Source: JBDRMV01 sp043811795 | GTDB lineage: Bacteria; CG03 | Assembly (NCBI GenBank): GCA_043811795.1 | Contig: JBDRMV010000059.1 | Coordinates: 1 to 39,777, forward strand | Direction of reading: 5' to 3' | DNA length: 39,777 nt | Part shown: one piece after another, positions 1 through 7,378 of the stretch | Position numbering within the stretch: the first letter of the stretch is position 1 | Layout of the letters: the number at the start of each line of letters is the position of its first letter | Program-made: the position numbers and the translations under genes | The notes under the pieces: generated by a model | Database searches by the model: none | What the model saw: the letters and a program-made list of their open reading frames with translations, nothing else | Told to the model about the DNA's origin: nothing

Positions 1-162
1 TGTCTTTCGCTTGTTAAAGTAAAAAAGCGCGAAATAGATATGGATTTGCTGGAGAAAAAGTTTAAAGAGACGGCATTATACGATGTTTCACAGGATAAGG
101 TGAATAAAAATTTAGAATATTTTTTGAAACGGCTTAAAAGAGAGGGCATTTATGAAGAATAG
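1..162 (+). CDS. C-terminal fragment of an unidentified protein
   Basis: Frame 1 is open from the window edge to a TAG at 160-162 and gives 53 residues ending in EGIYEE. The fragment is rich in Lys and Glu and looks helical. It overlaps the next gene by 11 bp, so the two are almost certainly translated as a pair. The amount visible is too short to name a family. A regulatory or antitoxin-like partner is possible from the tight coupling, but nothing in the sequence proves this. Confidence 0.6.
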   Translation, partial: CLSLVKVKKREIDMDLLEKKFKETALYDVSQDKVNKNLEYFLKRLKREGIYEE

Positions 163-844
163 TTATTTGCTGAAAAAAGTGAAAAGGTTGGGATTTGCTT
201 TAATGGAACCGGAAGAACCTTTTGATGCAAATGAGGTTCTTGCGGAAGTGGTAAAAAGCCGGGATATAAGATTATGGGAGGGCTTTCCGGTGCTGGTCTT
301 AAATGCCGCCGCAAGGGGGTTGTTTAATTATGAAAGCGCAAGTAATCTGTTGAGGACGAATCGGGAAAGAACCGTATTTACGGAACTTCTGCTTTTTTCT
401 CTGGCGTTGTATAAATACCTGCGGCTGAAATATTCATGGACTGATAAACTTTATGCAGAGTTGCCGCAAAAAGATATGGACCCCGCCACGGCGGGCAGGC
501 GGCATTCTGATTTTTATAAGTGTTTTAAAGATAACCGGGATTTTGTAATCGCTAAATCTTCCCGTATGAATCCAGGGAGAATAAAAAATAATTTCAATAA
601 TTATCTAAAGGGAAGGGATTTAAAAATAATTGACTCGCAGCGGGGATACGAAACACTGTCTCTGGAATATGCCCAGTCGCAGATATTTTCACCGAAACAG
701 AAGGATTTGTTTTTAAAGAAGCTGAACGGCGAAAAGTTAAACAAGACAGAGAGGGAGTATTTTTCCAGGGTCGTAAAAAAGAAGGCCGCCGCTCTGGCGA
801 ATCCTGAATTGCATCGTTTAGCGCGTAAGGTACTTAAACACTGA
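152..844 (+). CDS. hypothetical protein, 230 aa
   Basis: This is a soluble, basic protein with no signal peptide or membrane segment. I do not recognise a named domain. The N-terminal part contains a region around residues 40-60 reading like LWEGFPVLVLNAA. The last 40 residues form a very basic helical segment (LNKTEREYFSRVVKKK, then LHRLARKVL), which resembles a nucleic-acid-binding tail. A good ribosome site (GAGGG) precedes the ATG, inside the upstream gene. The 11-bp overlap indicates a co-translated two-gene unit, a layout common for toxin-antitoxin or nucleotidyltransferase pairs, but that reading is inference only. Confidence 0.75.
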   Translation: MKNSYLLKKVKRLGFALMEPEEPFDANEVLAEVVKSRDIRLWEGFPVLVLNAAARGLFNYESASNLLRTNRERTVFTELLLFSLALYKYLRLKYSWTDKLYAELPQKDMDPATAGRRHSDFYKCFKDNRDFVIAKSSRMNPGRIKNNFNNYLKGRDLKIIDSQRGYETLSLEYAQSQIFSPKQKDLFLKKLNGEKLNKTEREYFSRVVKKKAAALANPELHRLARKVLKH

Positions 845-933
845 CAAGGAGAAAAAGGGAAAAAGGGGCAGGGGGCTTTTTCACGGGACGGAAGGGATGC
901 GGAAACGGGCAGGCATGGTACGGAAATAAAGAA

Positions 934-2175
934 ATGCTGAAAATCAGAACGGGTGAAATTCCGTCGGGGGCGGGGGTCTATTTATTCAAGGGTCCCGGCG
1001 GCCGAATTCTTTATATCGGGAAAGCAAAAAACCTGAAGAAGAGGGTTTCCTCGTATTTCAGGCCGGAGCTTTCAAACAAGACGTTTCATCTTATGTCCGC
1101 CGCCCGGAGGATAGAATACATACAGACGGCGACCGAAAATGAAGCGGAAGTTCTTGAAGAAAAGTTGATAAAATTGTTCAGGCCGAAATACAATGTGCTG
1201 ATGACCGACGACAAGAGTTATCCCTTCATCTGCCTGACGGACGAAAAGTATCCCCGCCTTGAATTCTCAAGAGGGCGGAAGAGCGCGAACTGTTTCGGGC
1301 CATATCCCGATTCCGGTTCGCTCAGAATTTCCCTGAGAAATCTCAAGAGAATTTTCCTTCTGCCGCCCTGCTCGATGCCGCAGTATTCAAGGATTAAAAA
1401 AATTGCGGACCCCGAAAGATGCGTTTATTTCCACCTGTCAAAATGTTCCGCTCCGTGCTGCGGGCGGATAACCGTCGGGGAATATGCGGGACGGATAAAG
1501 AAAGCGGTTGAATTTCTCAGAGGCCGGCGCATTTCAATCGTAAAAAACCTTCAAAAAGAGATGAAGCGCGCTGCGCTCGACCTCAATTTTGAGAAGGCGC
1601 TCCGCCTGAAAAAATCCATAGAAGCGTTCGGTAACATCGTAATGCGCGTTGACGTGGCGGGGGTAAATGCGGCGAAATATCTTTTTAACCCGAAGGCGTC
1701 GATGAGAGAAATAAAAAAAGTTTTAGGTCTCGCTAAACTGCCGGAAGTTATCGACGGGCTGGACATATCGCACACGCAGGGTTCTTTCCCGACCGCATCC
1801 GCCGTCCGGTTCAGGAACGGCCTGCCGGATAAAAGCGGATACAGGAAATTCTCCGTCAGGTTTGAGGGGATTGACGATTATGCGATGCTCAGGGAGGTGG
1901 TCAGGAGAAGGTATAAAAAAGATACGGCGGATTTGATTTTGATAGACGGGGGCCCGGGGCAGGTGAGCTCCGCCGTGCGCGCGCTTTCCGAAAGCGGATT
2001 GAATCCGGAAGTTGCCGGTCTTGCCAAGAGGGAGGAGATAATTTACAGGCGCGACGGTTCGGCGGTGAAATTAAAATCAAATTCCCGCGGTTTGATGCTC
2101 CTGATGCACATCAGGGACGAGGCGCACAGGTTCGCTCTTTCCTACCACCGCCTCCGCCGTTCAAGGATTGTTTGA
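934..2175 (+). CDS. uvrC: UvrC-like excinuclease subunit, short form lacking HhH domain
   Basis: UvrC makes the two incisions in nucleotide excision repair. The GIY-YIG nuclease domain is at residues 10-90, with GVY at 14-16, YIG at 27-29, Arg37 and the Glu-rich helix at 70-76. A Cys cluster (146, 163, 171, 175, 176) follows, then a UVR motif at about 203-232 for UvrB contact. The RNase H-like 5'-incision domain starts near 270, with all three expected catalytic residues: Asp277 (GLDISH), Asp338 (LIDGGPGQ) and His398 (RDEAHRFA). The protein has 413 residues against about 600 for the family. The linker between UVR and RNase H domains is much shortened, and the tandem HhH DNA-binding region is absent: the frame stops about 15 residues after the catalytic His and no HhH coding is visible downstream in any frame. 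Identity is secure. Whether it is a functional minimal UvrC is unknown. Confidence 0.9.
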   Translation: MLKIRTGEIPSGAGVYLFKGPGGRILYIGKAKNLKKRVSSYFRPELSNKTFHLMSAARRIEYIQTATENEAEVLEEKLIKLFRPKYNVLMTDDKSYPFICLTDEKYPRLEFSRGRKSANCFGPYPDSGSLRISLRNLKRIFLLPPCSMPQYSRIKKIADPERCVYFHLSKCSAPCCGRITVGEYAGRIKKAVEFLRGRRISIVKNLQKEMKRAALDLNFEKALRLKKSIEAFGNIVMRVDVAGVNAAKYLFNPKASMREIKKVLGLAKLPEVIDGLDISHTQGSFPTASAVRFRNGLPDKSGYRKFSVRFEGIDDYAMLREVVRRRYKKDTADLILIDGGPGQVSSAVRALSESGLNPEVAGLAKREEIIYRRDGSAVKLKSNSRGLMLLMHIRDEAHRFALSYHRLRRSRIV

Positions 2176-2180
2176 CCTTA

Positions 2181-2271
2181 AATGGGGTCAACTCTATTTT
2201 TATAGAATTGAATTGGGGTCAGTTCTATTTTTATTATTTTTTTCTATGCAAAAATAGAGCTGACCCCAATT
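2181..2271 (+). repeat. REP-like palindrome, GGGTCA..TCTATTTTT family, copy 1
   Basis: A 22-bp arm at 2211-2232 (AATTGGGGTCAGTTCTATTT plus TT) is matched by its reverse complement at 2250-2271 with one mismatch, leaving a T-rich 17-nt loop. A partial direct copy of the same arm lies just upstream at about 2182-2201. The element fills the gap between uvrC and lepB and could also act as a terminator for uvrC. A related palindrome is present at 16615-16680. Confidence 0.85.
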
Positions 2272-2315
2272 CCCCCCTAATTGACCTGGGGTTTAGAAAA
2301 GGGTAAAATGAGGAA

Positions 2316-2819
2316 ATGAAAAGATTGTTTTATCTGATTCTTCTTGGCGTTGGGGGAGCGTATTTGTTCAGGGAGTATGTCGGCGGGTTCGTGCGCGTCG
2401 CCACCGGCTCCATGGAGCCGACCCTGAAGATAAACGGCGTCCGCTGGGTCGATAAGCGGCATTATAACGAAAACCCCGTGCAAAGGGGGGACATTGTCGT
2501 TTTCCCCTCTCCCGTCGCGGAGAAGAAGAAACTGATAAAAAGGGTCATTGCCGTCGGGGGAGACAGCATCGGGATAAGAAACAAGCAGGTTTTTATCAAC
2601 TGGGAGGAAATTGAGGAGCCCTATGTCAGCCACACGCGTCCGAACGAAATTCTTGCGGGGGACAATATTCCAAACGTAACCGTGCCGCAGGGCTTCGTTT
2701 TTGTTATGGGCGACAACAGGGATTTTTCGGAGGACTCCCGCGACTGGAAAGACAAGAACGGGAAACCGGTATATTTCATTCCGGTCGAATCGATAAGAGG
2801 GCGGATAAATGTTGAATAA
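2316..2819 (+). CDS. lepB: signal peptidase I
   Basis: Type I leader peptidase, which removes Sec signal peptides on the outer face of the inner membrane. One N-terminal membrane segment lies at about residues 4-18. The catalytic Ser32 sits in SMEPTL, the general-base Lys75 in LIKRVIAVGGD, and the conserved box E (GDNRDFSEDSR) at 132-142. The length, 167 residues, is typical of the small one-anchor form. It is the first gene of a tightly packed operon: its last 11 bp overlap trpE. Many proteins in this window carry signal peptides that it would be expected to process. Confidence 0.96.
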   Translation: MKRLFYLILLGVGGAYLFREYVGGFVRVATGSMEPTLKINGVRWVDKRHYNENPVQRGDIVVFPSPVAEKKKLIKRVIAVGGDSIGIRNKQVFINWEEIEEPYVSHTRPNEILAGDNIPNVTVPQGFVFVMGDNRDFSEDSRDWKDKNGKPVYFIPVESIRGRINVE

Positions 2820-4272
2820 ATTTTCTCCGTCATACGGAAAATACAAAAAAGACCTCGCTAAACACGGTCTCGCGTGCGTTTACAAGGATATATCCTGCGA
2901 TATGGATACGCCTGTTTCGCTCTTTATGAAAATTTCGAATGCGGAAAACGCTTTTCTGCTCGAAAGCGCCGAAGGCGGAATCAGGTGGGGGAGATACTCC
3001 TTTATTTCAGCGTCTTCAAAATTTGTCCTGAAGGGTTTTAAAGATTATTTTGAAATAAACGGCAAGAGACGCAGGACAAAAGATGCCTTCGGAGAACTGA
3101 AAAAATTCCTGAAGAAATTTTCTTTCCCTCCGATGACCGACGGGCCTCCTTTCATCGGCGGCGCCGTCGGGTATTTTTCTTACGACATTGTGAATGAATG
3201 GGAGAACATCGGCGGGGCAGGGAAGGGCGCGCAGGATTTCCCTTATTTCTATTTTGTTTTGCCGGAAGTTATCATCGTGGTGGACCACCTGAAAAAGCTC
3301 ATGAGGATTATCTGCTGGGGTTACGCCGTCGGGGAGCGGAACGCAAAAAATCTGTTTTCCTCGTCGCTGTCAAAGATAGACGAGACCCTGAATGTCATCA
3401 GGCAGCCCGTCCTGCCTCCGCAGACCAAGACCGGCGGAAATCTGAATTTCAGGAGCAACGTTTCAAAGACGCAGTTTGAAAACATGGTAAGAAAGGCAAA
3501 GAGTTATATTATCAACGGCGACTGCATTCAGACGGTGATTTCAAGAAAATGGGATATTGAAATTAAAAGGGACCCTGTTTTTATTTACAGGGCGCTCAGG
3601 ATGATAAATCCGTCGCCGTATATGTATTATCTCAAGTTCGGCGGCGCGCACATAATCGGTTCTTCGCCTGAAATTCTCGTGAAGAAAACGGGCGCCAGCG
3701 CGGTTATAAGGCCGATTGCGGGGACGCGGCCGAGGGGGAAGGACGCGCGCGAGGACAAAGCGTTCTGCGGCGAACTTTTAAAGGACGTGAAGGAAAGAGC
3801 CGAGCACACGATGCTTGTTGACCTCGCAAGGAACGACCTCGGCAAGGTCTCGAAGTTCGGCAGCGTTTCCGTGAAGGAACTGATGGTCGTTGAAAAATTT
3901 TCGCACGTGATTCACCTGACGAGCGAGGTGGAAGGAACCCTTGAAGAATCAGAGGACAGTTTCTCGCTTTTCAAGGCGAGTTTTCCCGCCGGCACCGTGA
4001 GCGGAGCCCCGAAGGTGCGCGCGATGCAGATAATAGGCGAACTCGAGCGCGATGCGCGCGGGCCCTATGCCGGAGCGGTCGGCTATTTTTCGTTCAACGG
4101 CGACATGGATTTTGCGATAACCATAAGGACCATCGTCGCAACGCTTACGAAAGCGCAGATTCAGGCGGGGGCCGGAATTGTTTACGACTCGGTTCCGGAA
4201 AAGGAATATTTTGAAACGGAGAACAAAGCGAAGGCGCTGATGAAGGCGATTGAACTTGCCCGGACGCTATGA
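2809..4272 (+). CDS. trpE: anthranilate synthase component I
   Basis: Converts chorismate to anthranilate, using ammonia delivered by TrpG, in the first committed step of tryptophan synthesis. The N-terminal regulatory part has the LLES motif (residues about 51-54), where TrpE proteins bind feedback tryptophan. The C-terminal chorismate-binding domain shows RPIAGTRPRG, LVDLARNDLG, PAGTVSGAPK and the terminal QAGAGIVYDSVPEKE motifs. These favour TrpE over PabB. The 487-residue length is normal. The ATG with AGAGGG ribosome site lies inside lepB, and the stop overlaps trpG by 4 bp. No other trp biosynthesis genes are adjacent. Confidence 0.94.
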   Translation: MLNKFSPSYGKYKKDLAKHGLACVYKDISCDMDTPVSLFMKISNAENAFLLESAEGGIRWGRYSFISASSKFVLKGFKDYFEINGKRRRTKDAFGELKKFLKKFSFPPMTDGPPFIGGAVGYFSYDIVNEWENIGGAGKGAQDFPYFYFVLPEVIIVVDHLKKLMRIICWGYAVGERNAKNLFSSSLSKIDETLNVIRQPVLPPQTKTGGNLNFRSNVSKTQFENMVRKAKSYIINGDCIQTVISRKWDIEIKRDPVFIYRALRMINPSPYMYYLKFGGAHIIGSSPEILVKKTGASAVIRPIAGTRPRGKDAREDKAFCGELLKDVKERAEHTMLVDLARNDLGKVSKFGSVSVKELMVVEKFSHVIHLTSEVEGTLEESEDSFSLFKASFPAGTVSGAPKVRAMQIIGELERDARGPYAGAVGYFSFNGDMDFAITIRTIVATLTKAQIQAGAGIVYDSVPEKEYFETENKAKALMKAIELARTL

Positions 4273-4835
4273 TTTTATTTATTGATAATTACGATTCCTT
4301 CGTGTACAATCTCGTGCAGTATTTCGGAAGGATTTCGGACAAAATCAGGGTTTTCCGGAACGACCGGCTTGATATTCCTGATGTTTTGAAACTGAAACCG
4401 GACGGGATTGTAATTTCGCCCGGGCCGGGACGCCCGGAGAATGCGGGGAAGTCGGTTGAAATCGTAAAAAAATTTTATGACAAAATTCCTATTTTAGGCG
4501 TTTGTCTGGGGCATCAGGCGATTGCGTACGCTTTCGGCGCGAAAATCGCGCACGCGAAAAAAATCCTCCACGGGAAGACATCCCTGGTCAGACACAACGG
4601 CAAAGATATTTTCCGGGGCGTTTCAAACCCTTTTACCGCGGGAAGGTACCATTCTTTGATAGTTGAAAAAGCCGTCCCCGCTTTTGACGTCACGGGAAAA
4701 ACCGGCGACGGCGAGATTATGGCGCTTAAACTGAAAAAGTATCCTGTTTTCGGCGTTCAGTTCCACCCCGAATCAATCCTTACGGAAGAAGGTTTCAAAA
4801 TTGTCAGGAATTTTTGCAGGATTATAAAGTGCTGA
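4269..4835 (+). CDS. trpG: anthranilate synthase component II (glutamine amidotransferase)
   Basis: Class I glutamine amidotransferase that hydrolyses glutamine and channels ammonia to TrpE. The nucleophile Cys79 lies in GVCLGHQ, and the other triad members His166 and Glu168 in FHPES. The oxyanion loop SPGPGRPENAG is at about 50-60. The length is 188 residues and it is a stand-alone subunit. It starts within the trpE stop (ATGA), as expected for a 1:1 complex. The sequence cannot exclude double use as PabA for aminobenzoate synthesis, which occurs in organisms having one copy. Confidence 0.93.
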   Translation: MILFIDNYDSFVYNLVQYFGRISDKIRVFRNDRLDIPDVLKLKPDGIVISPGPGRPENAGKSVEIVKKFYDKIPILGVCLGHQAIAYAFGAKIAHAKKILHGKTSLVRHNGKDIFRGVSNPFTAGRYHSLIVEKAVPAFDVTGKTGDGEIMALKLKKYPVFGVQFHPESILTEEGFKIVRNFCRIIKC

Positions 4836-5797
4836 AAAAAAGAATGATCAAAAAAGCGGGCAGGTTTGCCGTTTACGCTCTGGTTTTCGGCGTTATGGCG
4901 GCTTTCGGGTTTGATATTGCGATGCGTCTTATAACCAGGGAGAAGAAAGTCGTGCTGACTCCCGATGTCGCGGGCTTGACGGTAGCGTCGGCGATGGATG
5001 TTCTGCAGGGGAAGGGGCTTTATGCCGAAAAGTCAAAAGAGAATGTTTCCGACGAGACGATTCCCGCCGGCTCCGTCGTGAGACAAAGCCCCGTTTCGGG
5101 CTCCGTCGTCAAAAAAGGTCGCGCCGTTCATCTGACCCTTTCCGAAGGCGGAAACCTTGTGTATGTTCCGGATGTGACGGGAAGGACTCTTCAGGAAGTT
5201 GAAATAATTCTTACGAGGGCGGCGCTTTCGGTCGGCTCCGTTACGGGCTTGTACAGCGATGAAGTGAAAAGGGACGTCATTATTTCGCAGACGCCCGGGG
5301 CGGGTGAGATCGCCAAGCCGCAGACGCTCGTGGACATCGTTAAAAGCAACGGGCCCGCTTCGCTGATGGGTTTTCTAGTGATGCCCTACGTGGTCGGGAA
5401 ATCCAGTTCGGACGCATTAAACGTTCTGAAGGAAATCGGTTTTGAGGTCTCGGAACAGGAAATTGTCATAAATGACACCGTCACTCCGGGGACGGTTGTA
5501 AAACAGGAGCCCGCGCCCGGGGAAATGCTTTCCGACGAGGTGTACATAAAACTTTTTATTTCTGATCTCTCGCAGAAAGAAAACATAAAAAGAACGGGTT
5601 ACGTTTTTTTTGAAGTTCCTCAGGATATAAAAGCGAGGAACGTTAAGATTGTCATCAGGGATTCAGTCGGCAGAAGAACGGTTTACGAAAATATTGAGCA
5701 GCCGGGTAAAAAAATCTCTTTCGAAGTCGAGATAATAGGAAAGGCGTACGCAATGTTTTATCTTGACGACGTTCCTGTCGGGAGGAAAGACCTGTGA
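4829..5797 (+). CDS. membrane-anchored protein with three PASTA domains, no kinase
   Basis: The chosen start is GTG 4829, 8 nt after a GCAGG ribosome site inside trpG. ATG 4844 is an alternative. A short basic stretch and one membrane segment (about residues 11-30, FAVYALVFGVMAAFGFDIA) are followed by three PASTA repeats. Each has the shape of P(D/Y)V.G..L..A...L...G and ends in a 'PG..V' turn: about residues 40-105, 110-175 and 182-245. A C-terminal beta-rich tail of about 70 residues is unassigned. PASTA domains usually bind uncrosslinked peptidoglycan or lipid II as the outer part of Ser/Thr kinases or penicillin-binding proteins. Here no catalytic domain is attached. Topology predicts that the repeats lie in the periplasm. 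It overlaps both neighbours. Confidence 0.88.
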   Translation: MLKKRMIKKAGRFAVYALVFGVMAAFGFDIAMRLITREKKVVLTPDVAGLTVASAMDVLQGKGLYAEKSKENVSDETIPAGSVVRQSPVSGSVVKKGRAVHLTLSEGGNLVYVPDVTGRTLQEVEIILTRAALSVGSVTGLYSDEVKRDVIISQTPGAGEIAKPQTLVDIVKSNGPASLMGFLVMPYVVGKSSSDALNVLKEIGFEVSEQEIVINDTVTPGTVVKQEPAPGEMLSDEVYIKLFISDLSQKENIKRTGYVFFEVPQDIKARNVKIVIRDSVGRRTVYENIEQPGKKISFEVEIIGKAYAMFYLDDVPVGRKDL

Positions 5798-6432
5798 AAA
5801 AAATAGAAATCGGTTTTTCGATTCTTTCAAGCGATTTTGCGGGCCTGAAATCGGTCGTCGCCAAATATGAGACCCTCGTTGATTTTATACAGATGGATGT
5901 AATGGACGGCAATTTCGTGCCGAACCTGACTTTCGGCGTCCCCGTCGTAAATTCTCTGAGAAAAATAACGAAAATTCCGTTTGAAGCGCATCTGATGGTC
6001 GTAAATCCCGGGGTCCAGTGGAAATGGTACAGAAAGACCTGCAAAAGGATTCTTTTCCATATAGAGGCGGTGAAGAATCCGCGGGCGCTTTTAAAGAAGA
6101 TGGCAGGCGTGGAAAAAGGTATTGCCGTTAATCCGGAAACGCCGGTAAAGAAAGTTATCCCGTTCCTGAAAGATATTCAGGTCGTGCTGCTGATGAGCGT
6201 TTCGCCGGGCTTTGCGGGGCAGAAGTTCGATGAAAGAGTCATTAAGAAAATAAGTTTTCTCAGGAATTACATTGACGGAAAAAATATCAAATGTAAAATT
6301 TCCGTTGACGGCGGCATCGACGCAAAAACCGCCGCCAAATGCGTAAAAGCAGGAGTTGATTTTTTAATCGTAAGTTCCTATCTTTCCAAAGGCGATATAA
6401 AGAGAAAAGCAAAAATCCTCAAAAATCTTTAA
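5794..6432 (+). CDS. rpe: ribulose-phosphate 3-epimerase family protein, altered metal site
   Basis: TIM-barrel epimerase of the pentose-phosphate pathway family. It starts with GTG overlapping the PASTA stop (GTGA), with a GGGAGG ribosome site. The motifs SILSSDF, DVMDGNFVPNLTFG, AHLMV, HIEA, MSVSPGFAGQKF and SVDGG line up with Rpe along the full 212 residues. The two catalytic Asp residues (DVMDG and SVDGG) and the second metal His (AHLMV) are present. The first metal-ligand His, which precedes DVMDG as (V/I)H.D in known Rpe, is Gln here (IQMDVMDG). The phosphate-site GS near the C-terminus is SS, and the NPGFGGQ loop reads SPGFAGQ. It could be a divergent Rpe or an epimerase for another sugar phosphate. 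Confidence 0.85.
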   Translation: MKKIEIGFSILSSDFAGLKSVVAKYETLVDFIQMDVMDGNFVPNLTFGVPVVNSLRKITKIPFEAHLMVVNPGVQWKWYRKTCKRILFHIEAVKNPRALLKKMAGVEKGIAVNPETPVKKVIPFLKDIQVVLLMSVSPGFAGQKFDERVIKKISFLRNYIDGKNIKCKISVDGGIDAKTAAKCVKAGVDFLIVSSYLSKGDIKRKAKILKNL

Positions 6433-6437
6433 AAGAT

Positions 6438-7271
6438 GTGAAAAAAGTATTTAGGTGCTTTTACCTTTTACTTTGTTTTTCCGGTTTCTCAAACGCGGGG
6501 CTTCCTGATTTCGGGGTCGGGTATGAACTGATAAAAGGTAAATACTATAGCCCGGATTATACCGCGAACTGGTCGTGGAACGATGACTGGCAGGTTCAGG
6601 GAAATTTTCAGAAAAGTCAGTTTGATAATGATTTGAATTTTTCTTTTCTCTTTTTAAGATTCGGGAAAACAAAAGTTCTGAGCAATACGGTTTCGGCCGG
6701 CTTTGAAACGGGTTTTTACGTTCCTGTTTCGGCGAGCGAAAATTCCTGGCAGATTCCTTTCTGCTCGACGGGCTCCGCTCCTTCGACCGAATACAACTGG
6801 CAGGTCTCTCCTTCCACCTATTCCGCGCTTTACAGCAAAGAAGACAGAAAACTTTTTATCCTGCCTCTTATGGGACGGCTTGATTTTGATTTTTCGCGCC
6901 TTTTGAAAATTTCGGCGGCCGCCGGGTTTTACCTGGCGCATCTTGAGGTGGCTTACACCGAAGGAGAAGAGTTCAAAATCGACCACACGGAGATATCCGG
7001 TTCCATAACGAAGGAGTTCCGCGCGGGCGACGTTCAGGAATACAGATACTGGCTCCAGCAGACGAATCTGATTCCAGCGTTGAAATTGTCGCTGTCTTCA
7101 TGGATTAAATTGACTTCCGACATGAACCTTGATTTTTCGCTCAGCGCCGGATGGCTCCGGAAAACCGAATTCCTGTACAGCGAATTTATCGAGGGAATAA
7201 AACTGAAAGACGGCTACGAAATCGGCGGGCTTTCATACAGTTTCGCTTTCGGAATCAGCATTTTGTTTTGA
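6438..7271 (+). CDS. outer-membrane beta-barrel protein, unknown function
   Basis: The start is GTG 6438, 5 bp after rpe, with a weak ribosome site. A Sec signal peptide (MKKVFRCFYLLLCFSGFSNA) precedes a mature chain with alternating hydrophobic and polar residues, many aromatics, and a final strand ending in Phe (FAFGISILF), the C-terminal signature of outer-membrane barrels. There is no recognisable enzyme motif. At 277 residues it would fit an 8-12 strand barrel. It closes the lepB-rpe operon and meets the next gene tail to tail. The family is not identified. Confidence 0.8.
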   Translation: MKKVFRCFYLLLCFSGFSNAGLPDFGVGYELIKGKYYSPDYTANWSWNDDWQVQGNFQKSQFDNDLNFSFLFLRFGKTKVLSNTVSAGFETGFYVPVSASENSWQIPFCSTGSAPSTEYNWQVSPSTYSALYSKEDRKLFILPLMGRLDFDFSRLLKISAAAGFYLAHLEVAYTEGEEFKIDHTEISGSITKEFRAGDVQEYRYWLQQTNLIPALKLSLSSWIKLTSDMNLDFSLSAGWLRKTEFLYSEFIEGIKLKDGYEIGGLSYSFAFGISILF

Positions 7272-7273
7272 TA

Positions 7274-7307
7274 TCAGGAATTTTCCCCCGTAGTAGAAAA
7301 TTCCTGA
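7274..7307. terminator. hairpin between convergent genes
   Basis: A perfect 12-bp inverted repeat (TCAGGAATTTTC and GAAAATTCCTGA) with a 10-nt loop lies 2 bp after the barrel gene and 72 bp from the end of the opposite-strand PorV gene. The position fits a bidirectional terminator, although neither side has a strong T run. Confidence 0.6.
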
Positions 7308-7331
7308 CAAAATATTATACTTTGGTATAAT
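7304..7331 (+). promoter_or_regulatory. candidate sigma-70 promoter firing antisense into the PorV-TPR gene
   Basis: CTGACA at 7304-7309 and a perfect TATAAT at 7326-7331 are separated by 16 nt. A transcript would start near 7338 and run rightwards, antisense to the 3' end of the PorV-TPR gene. No gene on this strand needs it. It may be chance in an AT-rich gap. The -35 box overlaps the hairpin above. Confidence 0.3.
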
Positions 7332-7378
7332 TTGTCGGAATCTAAAAAGGGGCAGTATGCGGGCGCTATTGCAGGAAA

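Noticed and set aside
2277..2846. Minus-strand 189-codon frame opposite lepB
   Set aside because: LepB has all catalytic motifs on the + strand; the reverse frame has none.
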